This document shows, in pieces, positions 34,431 through 42,375 of a stretch of 64,000 nucleotides of DNA. The DNA lies in NCBI RefSeq assembly GCF_030209175.1, contig NZ_JARVSM010000007.1, positions 186,001 to 250,000 of the forward strand, in the 5' to 3' direction. Every line of letters begins with the position of its first letter. Position 1 is the stretch's first letter. Position numbers and translations under genes: made by a program. Below the pieces are notes generated by a model that was not told where the DNA came from, did no database searches, and saw only the letters and a program-made list of their open reading frames with translations. The stretch comes from Pseudomonas sp. efr-133-TYG-5 (GTDB lineage Bacteria > Pseudomonadota > Gammaproteobacteria > Pseudomonadales > Pseudomonadaceae).

Positions 34431-35921
34431 ATGACCATGACCCGCAACGACTGGGAACAGCGTTTCCAGTCCCTGACCATCGAATCCCGCGCCTTCATCA
34501 ACGGTGAATACCGCCCGGCGATCAGCGGCGACACCTTCGAATGCCTGAGCCCCGTCGACGGCCGTTTCCTCGCCTCCGTGGCCAGCACCGATGAAGCCGA
34601 CGCCAACCTCGCCGTCGAAGTCGCGCGCCAGTCGTTCAATTCCGGCGTGTGGGCCAACAAGGCCCCGGCCGAGCGCAAACGCATCCTGATCCGCTTCGCC
34701 GACCTGATCCTGCAACACCAGGAAGAACTGGCGCTGCTGGAAACCCTGGACATGGGCAAGCCGATCAGCGACTCGCTGAGCATCGACATCCCGGCGACCG
34801 CCAACGCGATCCGCTGGAGTGCCGAAGCGATCGACAAGATCTACGACGAAGTCGCCGCCACCCCGCACGATCAGCTCGGTCTGGTGACCCGCGAGCCGTC
34901 CGGTGTGGTGGCGGCCATCGTGCCGTGGAACTTCCCGCTGATCATGGCCAGCTGGAAGTTCGCCCCGGCCCTGGCGGCGGGTAACTCGTTCATTCTCAAG
35001 CCGTCGGAAAAATCCCCGCTGACGGCGATCCGCATTGCCCAACTGGCGCTGGACGCGGGTATTCCGCAAGGCGTGTTCAACGTCCTGCCAGGCTTCGGCC
35101 ACACCGTCGGCAAGGCGCTGGCGCTGCACATGGACGTCGACGTGCTGGCCTTCACCGGCTCCACGGCGATTGCCAAGCAACTGATGATCTACGCCGGGCA
35201 GAGCAACATGAAACGCGTCTGGCTCGAAGCCGGTGGCAAGAGCCCCAACGTGGTGTTCGCCGACGCGCCGGACCTGCGCGCGGCAGCCCAGGCCGCCGCG
35301 GGCGCCATCGCTTTCAACCAGGGCGAAGTGTGCACCGCCGGTTCGCGCCTGCTGGTCGAGCGCTCGATCCGCGAGCAATTCATCCCGCTGCTGGTGGAAG
35401 CGCTGCAAGCGTGGCAACCGGGGCACGCCCTCGATCCGGCGACCACCGTTGGCGCCGTGGTCGATCAGCGTCAACTGGACAACGTGCTGCGCTACATCAG
35501 CATCGGTCGCGAGCAGGGCGCCGAGCTGATCGCCGGTGGCCGCCGCACCCTCGAAGAAACCGGCGGCACTTACATCGAGCCAACGATTTTCGACGGCGTG
35601 ACCAACGCCATGACCATCGCCAAGGAAGAAATCTTCGGCCCGGTGCTGTCGCTGATCACCTTCGACACGGTCGAGGAAGCGTTGCAGATCGCCAACGACA
35701 GCATCTTCGGCCTCGCTGCCGGGGTCTGGACCAGCAACCTCAGCAAGGCCCACACCTTCGCCCGTGGCCTGCGCGCCGGCAGCGTGTGGGTCAACCAGTA
35801 CGACGGCGGTGACATGACCGCGCCGTTCGGTGGCTTCAAGCAGTCCGGCAACGGTCGCGACAAGTCGTTGCACGCGTTCGACAAGTACACCGAGCTGAAA
35901 GCGACCTGGATCAAGCTCTAA
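34431..35921 (+). CDS. puuC: Gamma-glutamyl-gamma-aminobutyraldehyde dehydrogenase
   Basis: A 496-residue NAD(P)-dependent aldehyde dehydrogenase. The catalytic Cys is in NQGEVCTAGSRL and the Glu in LEAGGKSPN; PWNFPLIMASWKFAPALAAGN and GSTAIAKQL mark the cofactor fold. In this context it oxidises gamma-glutamyl-aminobutyraldehyde from PuuB. PauC/KauB are alternative names. A second in-frame ATG two codons later is possible. Ribosome site is weak (GTGAGTCACCCCC). Confidence 0.9.
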   Translation: MTMTRNDWEQRFQSLTIESRAFINGEYRPAISGDTFECLSPVDGRFLASVASTDEADANLAVEVARQSFNSGVWANKAPAERKRILIRFADLILQHQEELALLETLDMGKPISDSLSIDIPATANAIRWSAEAIDKIYDEVAATPHDQLGLVTREPSGVVAAIVPWNFPLIMASWKFAPALAAGNSFILKPSEKSPLTAIRIAQLALDAGIPQGVFNVLPGFGHTVGKALALHMDVDVLAFTGSTAIAKQLMIYAGQSNMKRVWLEAGGKSPNVVFADAPDLRAAAQAAAGAIAFNQGEVCTAGSRLLVERSIREQFIPLLVEALQAWQPGHALDPATTVGAVVDQRQLDNVLRYISIGREQGAELIAGGRRTLEETGGTYIEPTIFDGVTNAMTIAKEEIFGPVLSLITFDTVEEALQIANDSIFGLAAGVWTSNLSKAHTFARGLRAGSVWVNQYDGGDMTAPFGGFKQSGNGRDKSLHAFDKYTELKATWIKL

Positions 35922-35973
35922 CTCTTTGACAACGGTGGTCGCCGGCAACCGGCGACCTTCGGAGAACAATAAA

Positions 35974-37257
35974 ATGAAGCAACAACACGTCAACAGCTAC
36001 TACGCCGCCACCCGCAACGAAGTGATCGATTTCCCGATCCTGGAAGAAGCGGTGGACTGCGATATCTGCATCATCGGCGCCGGCTACACCGGCCTGTCCT
36101 CGGCGCTGTTCCTGACTGAAGCCGGTTACAAAGTGACGGTGCTGGAAGCGGCGAAAGTCGGCTACGGCGCCAGCGGTCGCAACGGTGGGCAACTGGTCAA
36201 CTCCTACAGCCGCGACGTCGACGTGATCGAAGAGCGCTACGGTGACAAGACCGCGGAAATCCTCGGCAGCATGATCTTCGAAGGCGCCGACATCATCCGC
36301 TCGCGCATCCAGGAGTACGACATCAAGTGCGACTACCGCCCGGGCGGCATTTTCGCCGCGATGAACAAGAAGCAACTCAATGGCCTGGCCGAGCAGAAAC
36401 GCAACTGGGAGCGCTACGGCAACCGCAACCTGAAGCTGCTCGACGCGGCGGATATCCGTCGTGAAATCGGCTCCGATGCCTACGTCGGCGGCCTGCTCGA
36501 CATGCAGGGCGGCCACGTCCATCCGTTGAACCTGGCCCTCGGTGAAGCCGCGGCCATCGTGCGCCTGGGCGGCAAGATCTACGAACAATCCGCCGCCGTG
36601 GAAATCACCTACGGTGAGCCGAACGTCGTGCGCACCGCCAAGGGCCAGGTGCGCGCCAAGTACCTGCTGATCGCCGGCAACGCCTACTTGCCGCAAGGTC
36701 TCGACAACCGCGTGACCGCGAAGAGCATGCCGTGCGGTTCGCAAATCGTCGTCACCGAACCGTTGAGCGAGAAACAGGCACGCAGCCTGATCAGCAACAA
36801 CTACTGCGTCGAGGACTGCAACTACCTGCTTGATTACTACCGCCTCACCGCCGACAACCGTCTGCTCTACGGTGGCGGTGTGGTTTACGGCGCGCGTGAA
36901 CCGGACGACATCGAACAGCTGATCCGGCCGAAGATCCTCAAGACCTTCCCGCAGCTCAAGGACGTGAAAATCGACTACCGCTGGACCGGCAACTTCCTGC
37001 TGACCATGTCGCGCATGCCGCAATTCGGCCGTATCGAAAAGAACGCCTACTACATGCAGGGCTACAGCGGCCACGGCGTCACCTGCTCGCACCTGGCCGG
37101 CAAACTGATCTCGGAAATGATCCGTGGCGACGCCGAACGCTTCAACGCTTTCGCCTCGTTGCCGCACATGCCGATGATTGGCGGACGCACGTTCTCCGCA
37201 CCGCTGACCGCCCTCGGCGCGGTGTACTACTCGCTGCGCGACCGCTTCGGCATCTGA
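35974..37257 (+). CDS. puuB: Gamma-glutamylputrescine oxidase (FAD)
   Basis: A 427-residue FAD amine oxidase of the DAO family. ADP-binding fold: CDICIIGAGYTGLSSALFL, then VLEAAKVGYGASGRNGGQ, the loop typical of PuuB/OrdL. LLDYYRLTADNRLLYGGG and MQGYSGHGVTCSHLAGK are other conserved regions. It oxidises gamma-glutamylputrescine to the aldehyde used by PuuC. The start has GGAG 9 nt upstream, and the gene lies 52 nt after puuC. A terminator follows. Confidence 0.92.
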   Translation: MKQQHVNSYYAATRNEVIDFPILEEAVDCDICIIGAGYTGLSSALFLTEAGYKVTVLEAAKVGYGASGRNGGQLVNSYSRDVDVIEERYGDKTAEILGSMIFEGADIIRSRIQEYDIKCDYRPGGIFAAMNKKQLNGLAEQKRNWERYGNRNLKLLDAADIRREIGSDAYVGGLLDMQGGHVHPLNLALGEAAAIVRLGGKIYEQSAAVEITYGEPNVVRTAKGQVRAKYLLIAGNAYLPQGLDNRVTAKSMPCGSQIVVTEPLSEKQARSLISNNYCVEDCNYLLDYYRLTADNRLLYGGGVVYGAREPDDIEQLIRPKILKTFPQLKDVKIDYRWTGNFLLTMSRMPQFGRIEKNAYYMQGYSGHGVTCSHLAGKLISEMIRGDAERFNAFASLPHMPMIGGRTFSAPLTALGAVYYSLRDRFGI

Positions 37258-37266
37258 GTTACCTCC

Positions 37267-37299
37267 CCGGCGGCGGCCCCCAAGGCTCCGCCGGTTTTT
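37267..37299 (+). terminator. Terminator after puuB
   Basis: CCGGCGG / CCGCCGG stem (7 bp, with a GC-rich 14-nt loop) followed by TTTTT. It lies 10 nt after the puuB stop. Confidence 0.85.
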
Positions 37300-37330
37300 A
37301 TTCCCAGCAATACCGCAAATGTCCAACTGT

Positions 37331-37618
37331 GCGAGCTAGCCTGCCAGCGATGAGGCACCCTCGACCCACAGAAACACTGCAAACCCTGTGGGAGTCTGGC
37401 CCGCCAGCGATAGGGCACCCTCGATCCAACAGAAACACTGCAAACCCTGTGGGAGTCTGGCTTGCCAGCGATGACGGCCTGACAAACTTCACAAAGCCAA
37501 TTGACACAAAAGAGATCCAACTGTGGGAGCGAGCCTGCTCGCGAAGAGGCCATATCAGCCAACCTGCATGTCGTCTGACACACCACTTTCGCGAGCAGGC
37601 TCGCTCTCACAGTGACTG
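37331..37618. repeat. Tandem 60-bp repeat plus inverted REP pair
   Basis: Part of the 545-base gap between puuB and puuR. Copies of a 60-61 bp unit start at 37344, 37404 and 37465 (CCAGCGAT, CACCCTCGA, AGAAACACTGCAAACCCTGT, GGGAGTCTGGC). A separate inverted REP pair follows (GTGGGAGCGAGCCTGCTCGCG at about 37523, its complement ending about 37610). Confidence 0.8.
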
Positions 37619-37802
37619 TATTACCAAGGCAACAAGGACTTTTGCTCCACCGTCCATCGAACCTGCTGAGCAACACCGGCAAACGTGATTTAATAGCCGC
37701 CTTTCACGGTTCCGGGACACGGGAGCAACGTGATCCGCGCCCTCGGCGCGTCACCCGCCACCCACCCCCATCGCCCTTAAGTCGTTTTCACATAAGGCTG
37801 TC

Positions 37803-38351
37803 ATGGATACGGGTTCTCGACTCAAACTAGTACGCGAAAGCTACAAACTGTCCCAGCGCGAGCTGGCGCGGCGTAGCGGCGTGACCAATGCCACCATTTC
37901 CCTGATCGAACAGAATCGCGTCAGTCCTTCCGTCAGCTCGCTGAAAAAGCTGCTCGAAGGCATACCGATGTCCCTGGCCGACTTCTTCACCTTCGACCAG
38001 CCGCCGCGCGAACACCAATACGTCTTCCGCGCCAACGAACAACCCGACCTCGGCCGCCACGGCCTGCGCCTGCTCCTGATCGGCGCCTCGGTCCCAAGCC
38101 GCCAGATGCGCTTGCTGCGCGAACAATACGCACCGGGTGCGAGTTCCGGGGAAGAGCCAATCGTGCACGCCGAAGGCGAGGAGTGCGGACTGGTTACCCG
38201 TGGCACCGTGGAATTGACGGTGGACGGGCAGGTGAGTGTGTTGAGTGCGGGCGATGGCTACTACTTCCCGACGACACTGCCGCACAAATTCCGCAATATC
38301 GGCGCGGATGAGGCGGAGATTATCAGTGCGAATACACCGGCGAATTTTTGA
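37803..38351 (+). CDS. puuR: Polyamine-catabolism repressor, HTH plus cupin (PuuR/PauR-like)
   Basis: A 182-residue transcription factor. An XRE-type helix-turn-helix occupies about residues 5-60 (LVRESYKLSQRELARRSGVT, then NATISLIEQNRVSPSVSSLK). A small cupin domain makes up the C-terminal half (GEECGLVTRGTVELTVDG, SAGDGYYFPTTLPHKFRN), the ligand-sensing part. This architecture matches PuuR/PauR, which repress polyamine genes until the amine is present. It lies beside the puu genes; targets are inferred. A terminator follows. Confidence 0.9.
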   Translation: MDTGSRLKLVRESYKLSQRELARRSGVTNATISLIEQNRVSPSVSSLKKLLEGIPMSLADFFTFDQPPREHQYVFRANEQPDLGRHGLRLLLIGASVPSRQMRLLREQYAPGASSGEEPIVHAEGEECGLVTRGTVELTVDGQVSVLSAGDGYYFPTTLPHKFRNIGADEAEIISANTPANF

Positions 38352-38379
38352 TCGCCGACTCCTCTCGAAATCCAAAAGA

Positions 38380-38402
38380 ACCGCAGCAATGCGGTTTTTT
38401 TT
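38380..38402 (+). terminator. Terminator after puuR
   Basis: ACCGCA-GCAA-TGCGGT stem-loop followed by eight T. It lies about 30 nt after the puuR stop. Confidence 0.85.
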
Positions 38403-38681
38403 GCTCTGAAAGTCTCTGGCGCTCCAGCTCAGTTTGGTGAAACTCTCAGCAATGTTATTGTGCTATCACTGCGCATAGGTAGGTCTGACGAATTGAACGA
38501 ACATTTCGCTGGGGCGAAATAGCTTTCTCTTTGCTCTTGGCATTTGGAAGCGATAGGGAGTTGCAAGCACAACGGAAAAATTTGCCACGGTTTTGCTGTG
38601 AAAAAATTTAGTGTCATCAAGTTCGGTGAGAACGGAGCCAAACAGAGCCAGGCTGTTTCCTGGCAATCAAGGAAGTCCGCA
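38403..38681. other. Intergenic region, relatively AT-rich
   Basis: 279 bases without a convincing gene between puuR and the repeat protein. Compared with the surrounding sequence it is AT-rich (TAGCTTTCTCTTTGCTCTTG and TGAAAAAATTTAGTGTC), which suggests promoter or recently acquired DNA. No paired -35/-10 could be fixed. Confidence 0.4.
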
Positions 38682-39095
38682 ATGAAACTGATTTTCGCCC
38701 TGTTGTTGATGTTCAGCGGTTACACGTTTGCCAGTTGTTCCAGCATCAGTGACAACGATCAACGCAACTATTGCCAGGCCACGCAAGAAGGCAGTACCTG
38801 TTCCGCCATTCGCGATAACGATTTGCGTGCGTCGTGCGAAGCGGAGAAGGGCAGTACGTGCGCCAGCATCCGTGACAATGACCGGCGCGCCTATTGCGAG
38901 GCCAAAAAGGGCAGCACCTGCGCGAGCATCCGCGATAACGATTTGCGTGCGTCCTGCGAAGCGGAGAAAGGCAGTACCTGCGCCTCCATCGGTGACAGCG
39001 ACCAGCGCGCGTTCTGTGAGGCGAAGAAAGGCAGTACCTGCGCGAGCATCCGGGACGGCAATCTGCGCAGCCAGTGCGAAGCGATGAAACGCTGA
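38682..39095 (+). CDS. Secreted Cys-rich protein of 20-residue tandem repeats
   Basis: 137 residues: a signal peptide (about 1-17, ending YTFA), then six tandem units covering the whole mature protein. The first is 21 residues (17-37), the rest exactly 20 each (38-57, 58-77, 78-97, 98-117, 118-137). Consensus is S-T-C-A-S-I-R-D-N-D-x-R-A-x-C-E-A-x-K-G, with two Cys per unit in C-x11-C spacing. Units 2 and 4, and 3 and 5, are the most alike, giving a 40-residue higher-order repeat. The even Cys count suggests periplasmic disulfides. AAGGA upstream supports the ATG. No known function. Possible roles are a structural or metal-binding exported peptide; these are guesses. Confidence 0.85.
   Translation: MKLIFALLLMFSGYTFASCSSISDNDQRNYCQATQEGSTCSAIRDNDLRASCEAEKGSTCASIRDNDRRAYCEAKKGSTCASIRDNDLRASCEAEKGSTCASIGDSDQRAFCEAKKGSTCASIRDGNLRSQCEAMKR
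38730..39092 (+). repeat. Coding tandem repeat, 60-bp units
   Basis: Six consecutive about 60-bp units (first 63 bp) inside the gene at 38682-39095. Nucleotide identity between units 2 and 4 is high (AACGATTTGCGTGCGTC shared), which points to recent duplication of a 120-bp block. Confidence 0.85.
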
Positions 39096-39156
39096 TTGCC
39101 GCTGGCGCGCGGGGCGGCTCGACGGCCGCGAACGCCTTCGCCAGTGTGATTGGCAT

Positions 39157-39187
39157 GAAAAAGGGACACCCTCGAGTGTCCCTTTTT
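39157..39187. terminator. Bidirectional terminator
   Basis: AAAAAGGGACAC / GTGTCCCTTTTT, a 12-bp stem counting the A/T ends, with a 7-nt loop (CCTCGA). It lies between two convergent genes and can stop both. Confidence 0.9.
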
Positions 39188-39206
39188 CATGCGCGCGAAC
39201 CGCGTG

Positions 39207-39638
39207 TTATTTGCTCTTCCAATGGCCGCCGCCGTTCTCGCAATCAATTTTCGCCTGGGCCAGATGCTCGGCATCGTAGTAGTAAGTGGTCACTTGGGCG
39301 CTGTCGGGGATGTTCAGTGCTTTGGCGTTTTTGTCCTTGCTGGTGGAGTGCGGGTTGGCCAGGGATTCCTGGGTGAGGGTGGCGATGCACGTGGCCTGGT
39401 AGTGGTCGGCGCAGTGTTCGACTTTTTTCTTGCTGGCGTTGAGCATGTCCTTGCTTTCATTGCTGCACGACCAGTCGATGGCATCAACGGGCATGCCTTC
39501 GTATTCGTAACAGCTGTGGGTTTCGACGGCAGCCACGGAGGCGCTGGAGGAGCGGGTCTGCACGTCGCAGCCCTGGGCCATGACGCAGGTGGGAATGACG
39601 CAGAATGTGGCGATCAGCAGCAGAAGGCGGATATTCAT
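39207..39638 (-). CDS. Secreted Cys-containing protein of unknown function
   Basis: A 143-residue exported protein with a signal peptide (about residues 1-21, ending CVMA). The mature part has seven Cys, including GCDVQT, HSCYEYEGM, WSCSNES, EHCADHYQATC and KIDCENGGG, which suggests disulfide bonds. I do not recognise a family. The start at 39638 is followed by a hydrophobic run; GAGGATCC precedes it. Convergent with the Cys-rich repeat protein gene, which is another exported disulfide-type protein. Confidence 0.75.
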   Translation of the reverse strand: MNIRLLLLIATFCVIPTCVMAQGCDVQTRSSSASVAAVETHSCYEYEGMPVDAIDWSCSNESKDMLNASKKKVEHCADHYQATCIATLTQESLANPHSTSKDKNAKALNIPDSAQVTTYYYDAEHLAQAKIDCENGGGHWKSK

Positions 39639-39802
39639 CGGCGGATCCTCTTCAAGGGCGCCTGTTTTGAGCGAAACCCGGCGCTTTCAGGTTTCGAGGT
39701 GGGGGCATGGCGGGAGGTTCCATCGAGATTGGATTTGCGCCGCCCGGGCAGACTGCGAAACAATCGCGCGCATCTCGCGCCCCACGGACTGGAACACCGC
39801 CC

Positions 39803-40192
39803 ATGATTGAAATCGGCCGCCGCAACATCGCTCCCACCTCGCAGCATCCGTTTCACGACGTCTATCTGTTCCATATCGATCTCTCCAGGCCCGCCACGCC
39901 TTTTTGTTTCGAACAATCGATGGGCGGCGGACACATGGAGCACGGCGGGGCGCGATTCCTGGCGCTGGCTGAGCTGGACGCCTGGCCCGGCGACTGGCGC
40001 GAGCATTTGCGCAAGGCGGGTTGCGCCTGGGTGGCGGAGTTGATCGATGCGTATCCCGGGGTGGAGCAGATGACGGTGGTGGCGCTGATTCTGCAGCGGC
40101 ACAGTGCCAATGCCAAACCGGTCAGTCGCTTGCAGGCCATCGGGCGCTGGTTCCGGCGCCATTTCTATATCGGCGGCCGCTATGGCCTGTAA
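39803..40192 (+). CDS. Hypothetical protein, 129 residues
   Basis: Start taken as the ATG at 39803 (MIEIGRRNIAPTSQHPF); the frame is open upstream to 39707 but the extra residues look like noise. Contains conserved-looking VYLFHIDLSRPATPFCFEQSM and a helical middle (WREHLRKAGCAWVAELIDAY). Not recognised. It is 15 nt upstream of the HD-domain gene, so probably co-transcribed. A weak ribosome site (GGAACA) precedes it. Confidence 0.6.
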   Translation: MIEIGRRNIAPTSQHPFHDVYLFHIDLSRPATPFCFEQSMGGGHMEHGGARFLALAELDAWPGDWREHLRKAGCAWVAELIDAYPGVEQMTVVALILQRHSANAKPVSRLQAIGRWFRRHFYIGGRYGL

Positions 40193-40207
40193 CCCTCGGA
40201 GACTCCC

Positions 40208-40630
40208 ATGACGCAGACCCTCGAACGCGCCATCGCCATTGCCGCCACGGCCCACGCCGGGCAGGTCGACAAGGGCGGGGCACCATACATCCTGCATCCG
40301 CTGCAAGTCATGCTGCGCATGCACACCCTGGAAGAACGCATCGTCGCCGTGCTGCACGACGTGGTCGAAGACTGCGGCATCAGCCTCGATGACTTGCGCC
40401 AGGAAGGCTTCAGCGAGGACGTGCTGAGCGCCATCGCATCGGTGACCAAGGTGCCGGGCGAATCCTACGAGGATTTCGTCGAGCGTGCCGCGCAGAATCC
40501 GATCGGGCGGGTAGTCAAGCTCGCGGATCTGGAAGAGAACAGCGATCTGTCACGGATCGCCTCGCCGAGCTGGGAAGATCTCGAGCGGGTCGAGAAGTAT
40601 CGCAGGGCCATCGGCCGGTTGCGTGCCTGA
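40208..40630 (+). CDS. Small SpoT-like HD-domain protein (possible ppGpp hydrolase)
   Basis: A 140-residue HD-domain protein whose N-terminal half matches the RelA/SpoT hydrolase site: AHAGQVDKGGAPYILHPLQV (residues about 15-35, with His and the HP motif) and IVAVLHDVVEDCG (about 45-57, with the HD pair and E-D). The last 60 residues (RVVKLADLEENSDL and ERVEKYRRAI) complete the fold, including the K-L-A-D/N pattern. Proteins this short, lacking the synthetase and regulatory domains, correspond to small alarmone hydrolases (MESH1-like). No enzyme assay can be inferred, so the substrate is open. Confidence 0.85.
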   Translation: MTQTLERAIAIAATAHAGQVDKGGAPYILHPLQVMLRMHTLEERIVAVLHDVVEDCGISLDDLRQEGFSEDVLSAIASVTKVPGESYEDFVERAAQNPIGRVVKLADLEENSDLSRIASPSWEDLERVEKYRRAIGRLRA

Positions 40631-40684
40631 CGCAGCGAAGAGTCGTCAGCCTGCGTGTATCAGTTAACGGCAAGGAGCCAGGAC

Positions 40685-41332
40685 ATGGATTTCGCGACAA
40701 TTGTTCAATTACTCACGGTCATTGGCGTGGTTGCCGCCGCGACCAAGGTGGTGCGTGAGTTGTCATTCATGGGCAAGAGCCGCCTGGCCGAGGAGTACCG
40801 GGTCGCAAAAGAAGTGCTCAAGGACATTCAGGACAATCCCGACTTGCATCCGTTGGTCGTGGAAAGGGGCTATTTCGCCATTGCCGGCACATCGGCGATC
40901 AATCCGGCTGACGTCGAGTACCTGATATCAATCGTCAACCCGGCCACTAGCCTCAAGGATTATGTGCGTTCGAGGAAGTACGTCGAGCTCGATGAGCGAC
41001 GGCGTCGGATCGACTTTCGGCCCAAGTACAAACGGAAGTTTTCCAGGCTCTGGAGAAAGGCCTGGTATCTGATGATGTATATCGTCTGGTGCGTCGTTGC
41101 GATGGGGCCGCTTCTGTTGATTCAACCCATGAAGCTTGAACCCAAGTTCGCGTTCTGGGCGTTCATAACGCTGCCCGGGGCGGGGCTGCTGGCCATCAGC
41201 GCGTTGATCGACTGCCTGAAGATTTCCAAGAGCGAAACACTGGTCAAGTGTCAGGAACCGCACACGCCGAGGATTCTGGCGGCGCACGCCGCGAAGGGGA
41301 CGGCCATTGCCCTGAACAGGCCCCGAGCCTGA
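40685..41332 (+). CDS. Membrane protein of unknown function, 215 residues
   Basis: Start at the ATG at 40685, with AAGGAG 8 nt upstream. Three hydrophobic segments can be followed: an N-terminal one (TIVQLLTVIGVVAAATKVV), a second at about residues 130-150 (AWYLMMYIVWCVVAMGPLLL) and a third at about 160-180 (FAFWAFITLPGAGLLAISAL). Between them lies a charged cytoplasmic loop of about 100 residues with a DERRRRIDFRPKYKRKF block. Not recognised. It ends 1 nt before the stop of the next gene on the opposite strand. Confidence 0.75.
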   Translation: MDFATIVQLLTVIGVVAAATKVVRELSFMGKSRLAEEYRVAKEVLKDIQDNPDLHPLVVERGYFAIAGTSAINPADVEYLISIVNPATSLKDYVRSRKYVELDERRRRIDFRPKYKRKFSRLWRKAWYLMMYIVWCVVAMGPLLLIQPMKLEPKFAFWAFITLPGAGLLAISALIDCLKISKSETLVKCQEPHTPRILAAHAAKGTAIALNRPRA

Positions 41333-41333
41333 T

Positions 41334-41963
41334 TTACTCCGCTGAGGCGATAACGCCGTAGAGCCATTCCAGACGTTCGATCCACGCCGGCGAGGCCGCG
41401 AATCTTGCGCAGTAGGCGCGCTTTTCAACGTCACTCAAGCGGGTGAAGAACGGCACGAAATAGCAATCGTTGTAGTGGCCCTGCGCGCCTTGCATGTTGT
41501 CGCTCCACCAGGACGGCGGGTAATCGTTGAAAGCAATCCACGGCGGCGGTACGGCGAAGGTTTCCTGGCTCAGCAGGTTGAGAAAGTCCGTGCTGTTGGT
41601 CACCAGGCGCATCGTCACGCCGTTGAACTCCTGGCTGGAGCCGAACAGGACCAGTCGCTCTGCGTTCAACCGGTGGTGGTACTCGACGACGGGCTGTCCA
41701 TTGAACGTTCTTTGGTGGGTTGCACGGAAGCGAGATGCTACGAGGGATGCAAGGCGCGCCGCATCCTCGGGATCCATGAGAAAAGTGGCGTGGCAGGCCG
41801 CTATACCGCTGTCGATCAACGGCATCAGGTTGACCTGATTCGTCAGGTCCGCCAGGGATAAGGGCGCGTTGAAAAGCGCCTGCAGCTCGCGCTTGCTGTA
41901 CCCAGCGATCTGTTCCGACGGTCCAGCACTGATCATGGACAGCAGTCGGCTGAGCAGATTCAT
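41334..41963 (-). CDS. Hypothetical protein, 209 residues
   Basis: Start at the ATG at 41963. The protein begins with an amphipathic helix (MNLLSRLLSMISAG) and is otherwise soluble: QLVNLMPLIDSGIAACHATF-like region, then RLVLFGSSQEFNGVTM and a Trp-rich stretch (AFNDYPPSWWSDNMQG). I recognise no family. Convergent with the membrane-protein gene. The frame is open further upstream but without signals. Confidence 0.65.
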   Translation of the reverse strand: MNLLSRLLSMISAGPSEQIAGYSKRELQALFNAPLSLADLTNQVNLMPLIDSGIAACHATFLMDPEDAARLASLVASRFRATHQRTFNGQPVVEYHHRLNAERLVLFGSSQEFNGVTMRLVTNSTDFLNLLSQETFAVPPPWIAFNDYPPSWWSDNMQGAQGHYNDCYFVPFFTRLSDVEKRAYCARFAASPAWIERLEWLYGVIASAE

Positions 41964-42132
41964 GGGCAGCCGTCCTTGGGGCAGGTAAACATCGTCAACA
42001 TCCGTGTGAAAGCACTGGGCGGATGTTACACACCCGCACGATCGCCGGCCACGTACTTGAAAGATCCACCCGTGGCGCGCAGCGATCCGGCGTAACAATG
42101 GCTACGTGAGCCTTTGCCCGCGTCGCGCCGAG

Positions 42133-42333
42133 TCAGGCATGCCCCAATGCGATGGCAAACGACACGACGACCATGCAAGCAAATGCGAAATTGAGATTCA
42201 TCAGCTGTTCATCCTGAGCCTTGAGTGGTGCCGCCATTCTGAACAGGGCACCGGCGGAGGAAAAATTCGCCGTGGTGATTCCAATGATCGAAACAATTGA
42301 TAGCCGGTTTGTGTTTGTCCGCAGGGTTCGCTA
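42133..42333 (-). other. Possible remnant or small two-helix membrane protein
   Basis: On the minus strand an open frame from about 42333 to the TGA at 42133 reads a hydrophobic segment (LSIVSIIGITTANFSSAGALF), a short charged loop (RMAAPLKAQDEQL) and a second hydrophobic segment (LNFAFACMVVVSFAIALGHA). The first strong ATG (42237) comes only after the first helix, and no ATG, GTG or TTG precedes it in frame. Either it is a decayed gene lacking its start, or the true product is the 34-residue one-helix peptide. It fills part of the 412-base gap before the DeoR gene. Confidence 0.3.
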
Positions 42334-42375
42334 GGCTCGGAAAACCTGCAATTACCCGCATAAACAGGCATAATC

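Noticed and set aside
38730..39092. 60-bp repeats as a CRISPR array
   Set aside because: They are in frame within a gene with a signal peptide, and the units are contiguous without spacers.
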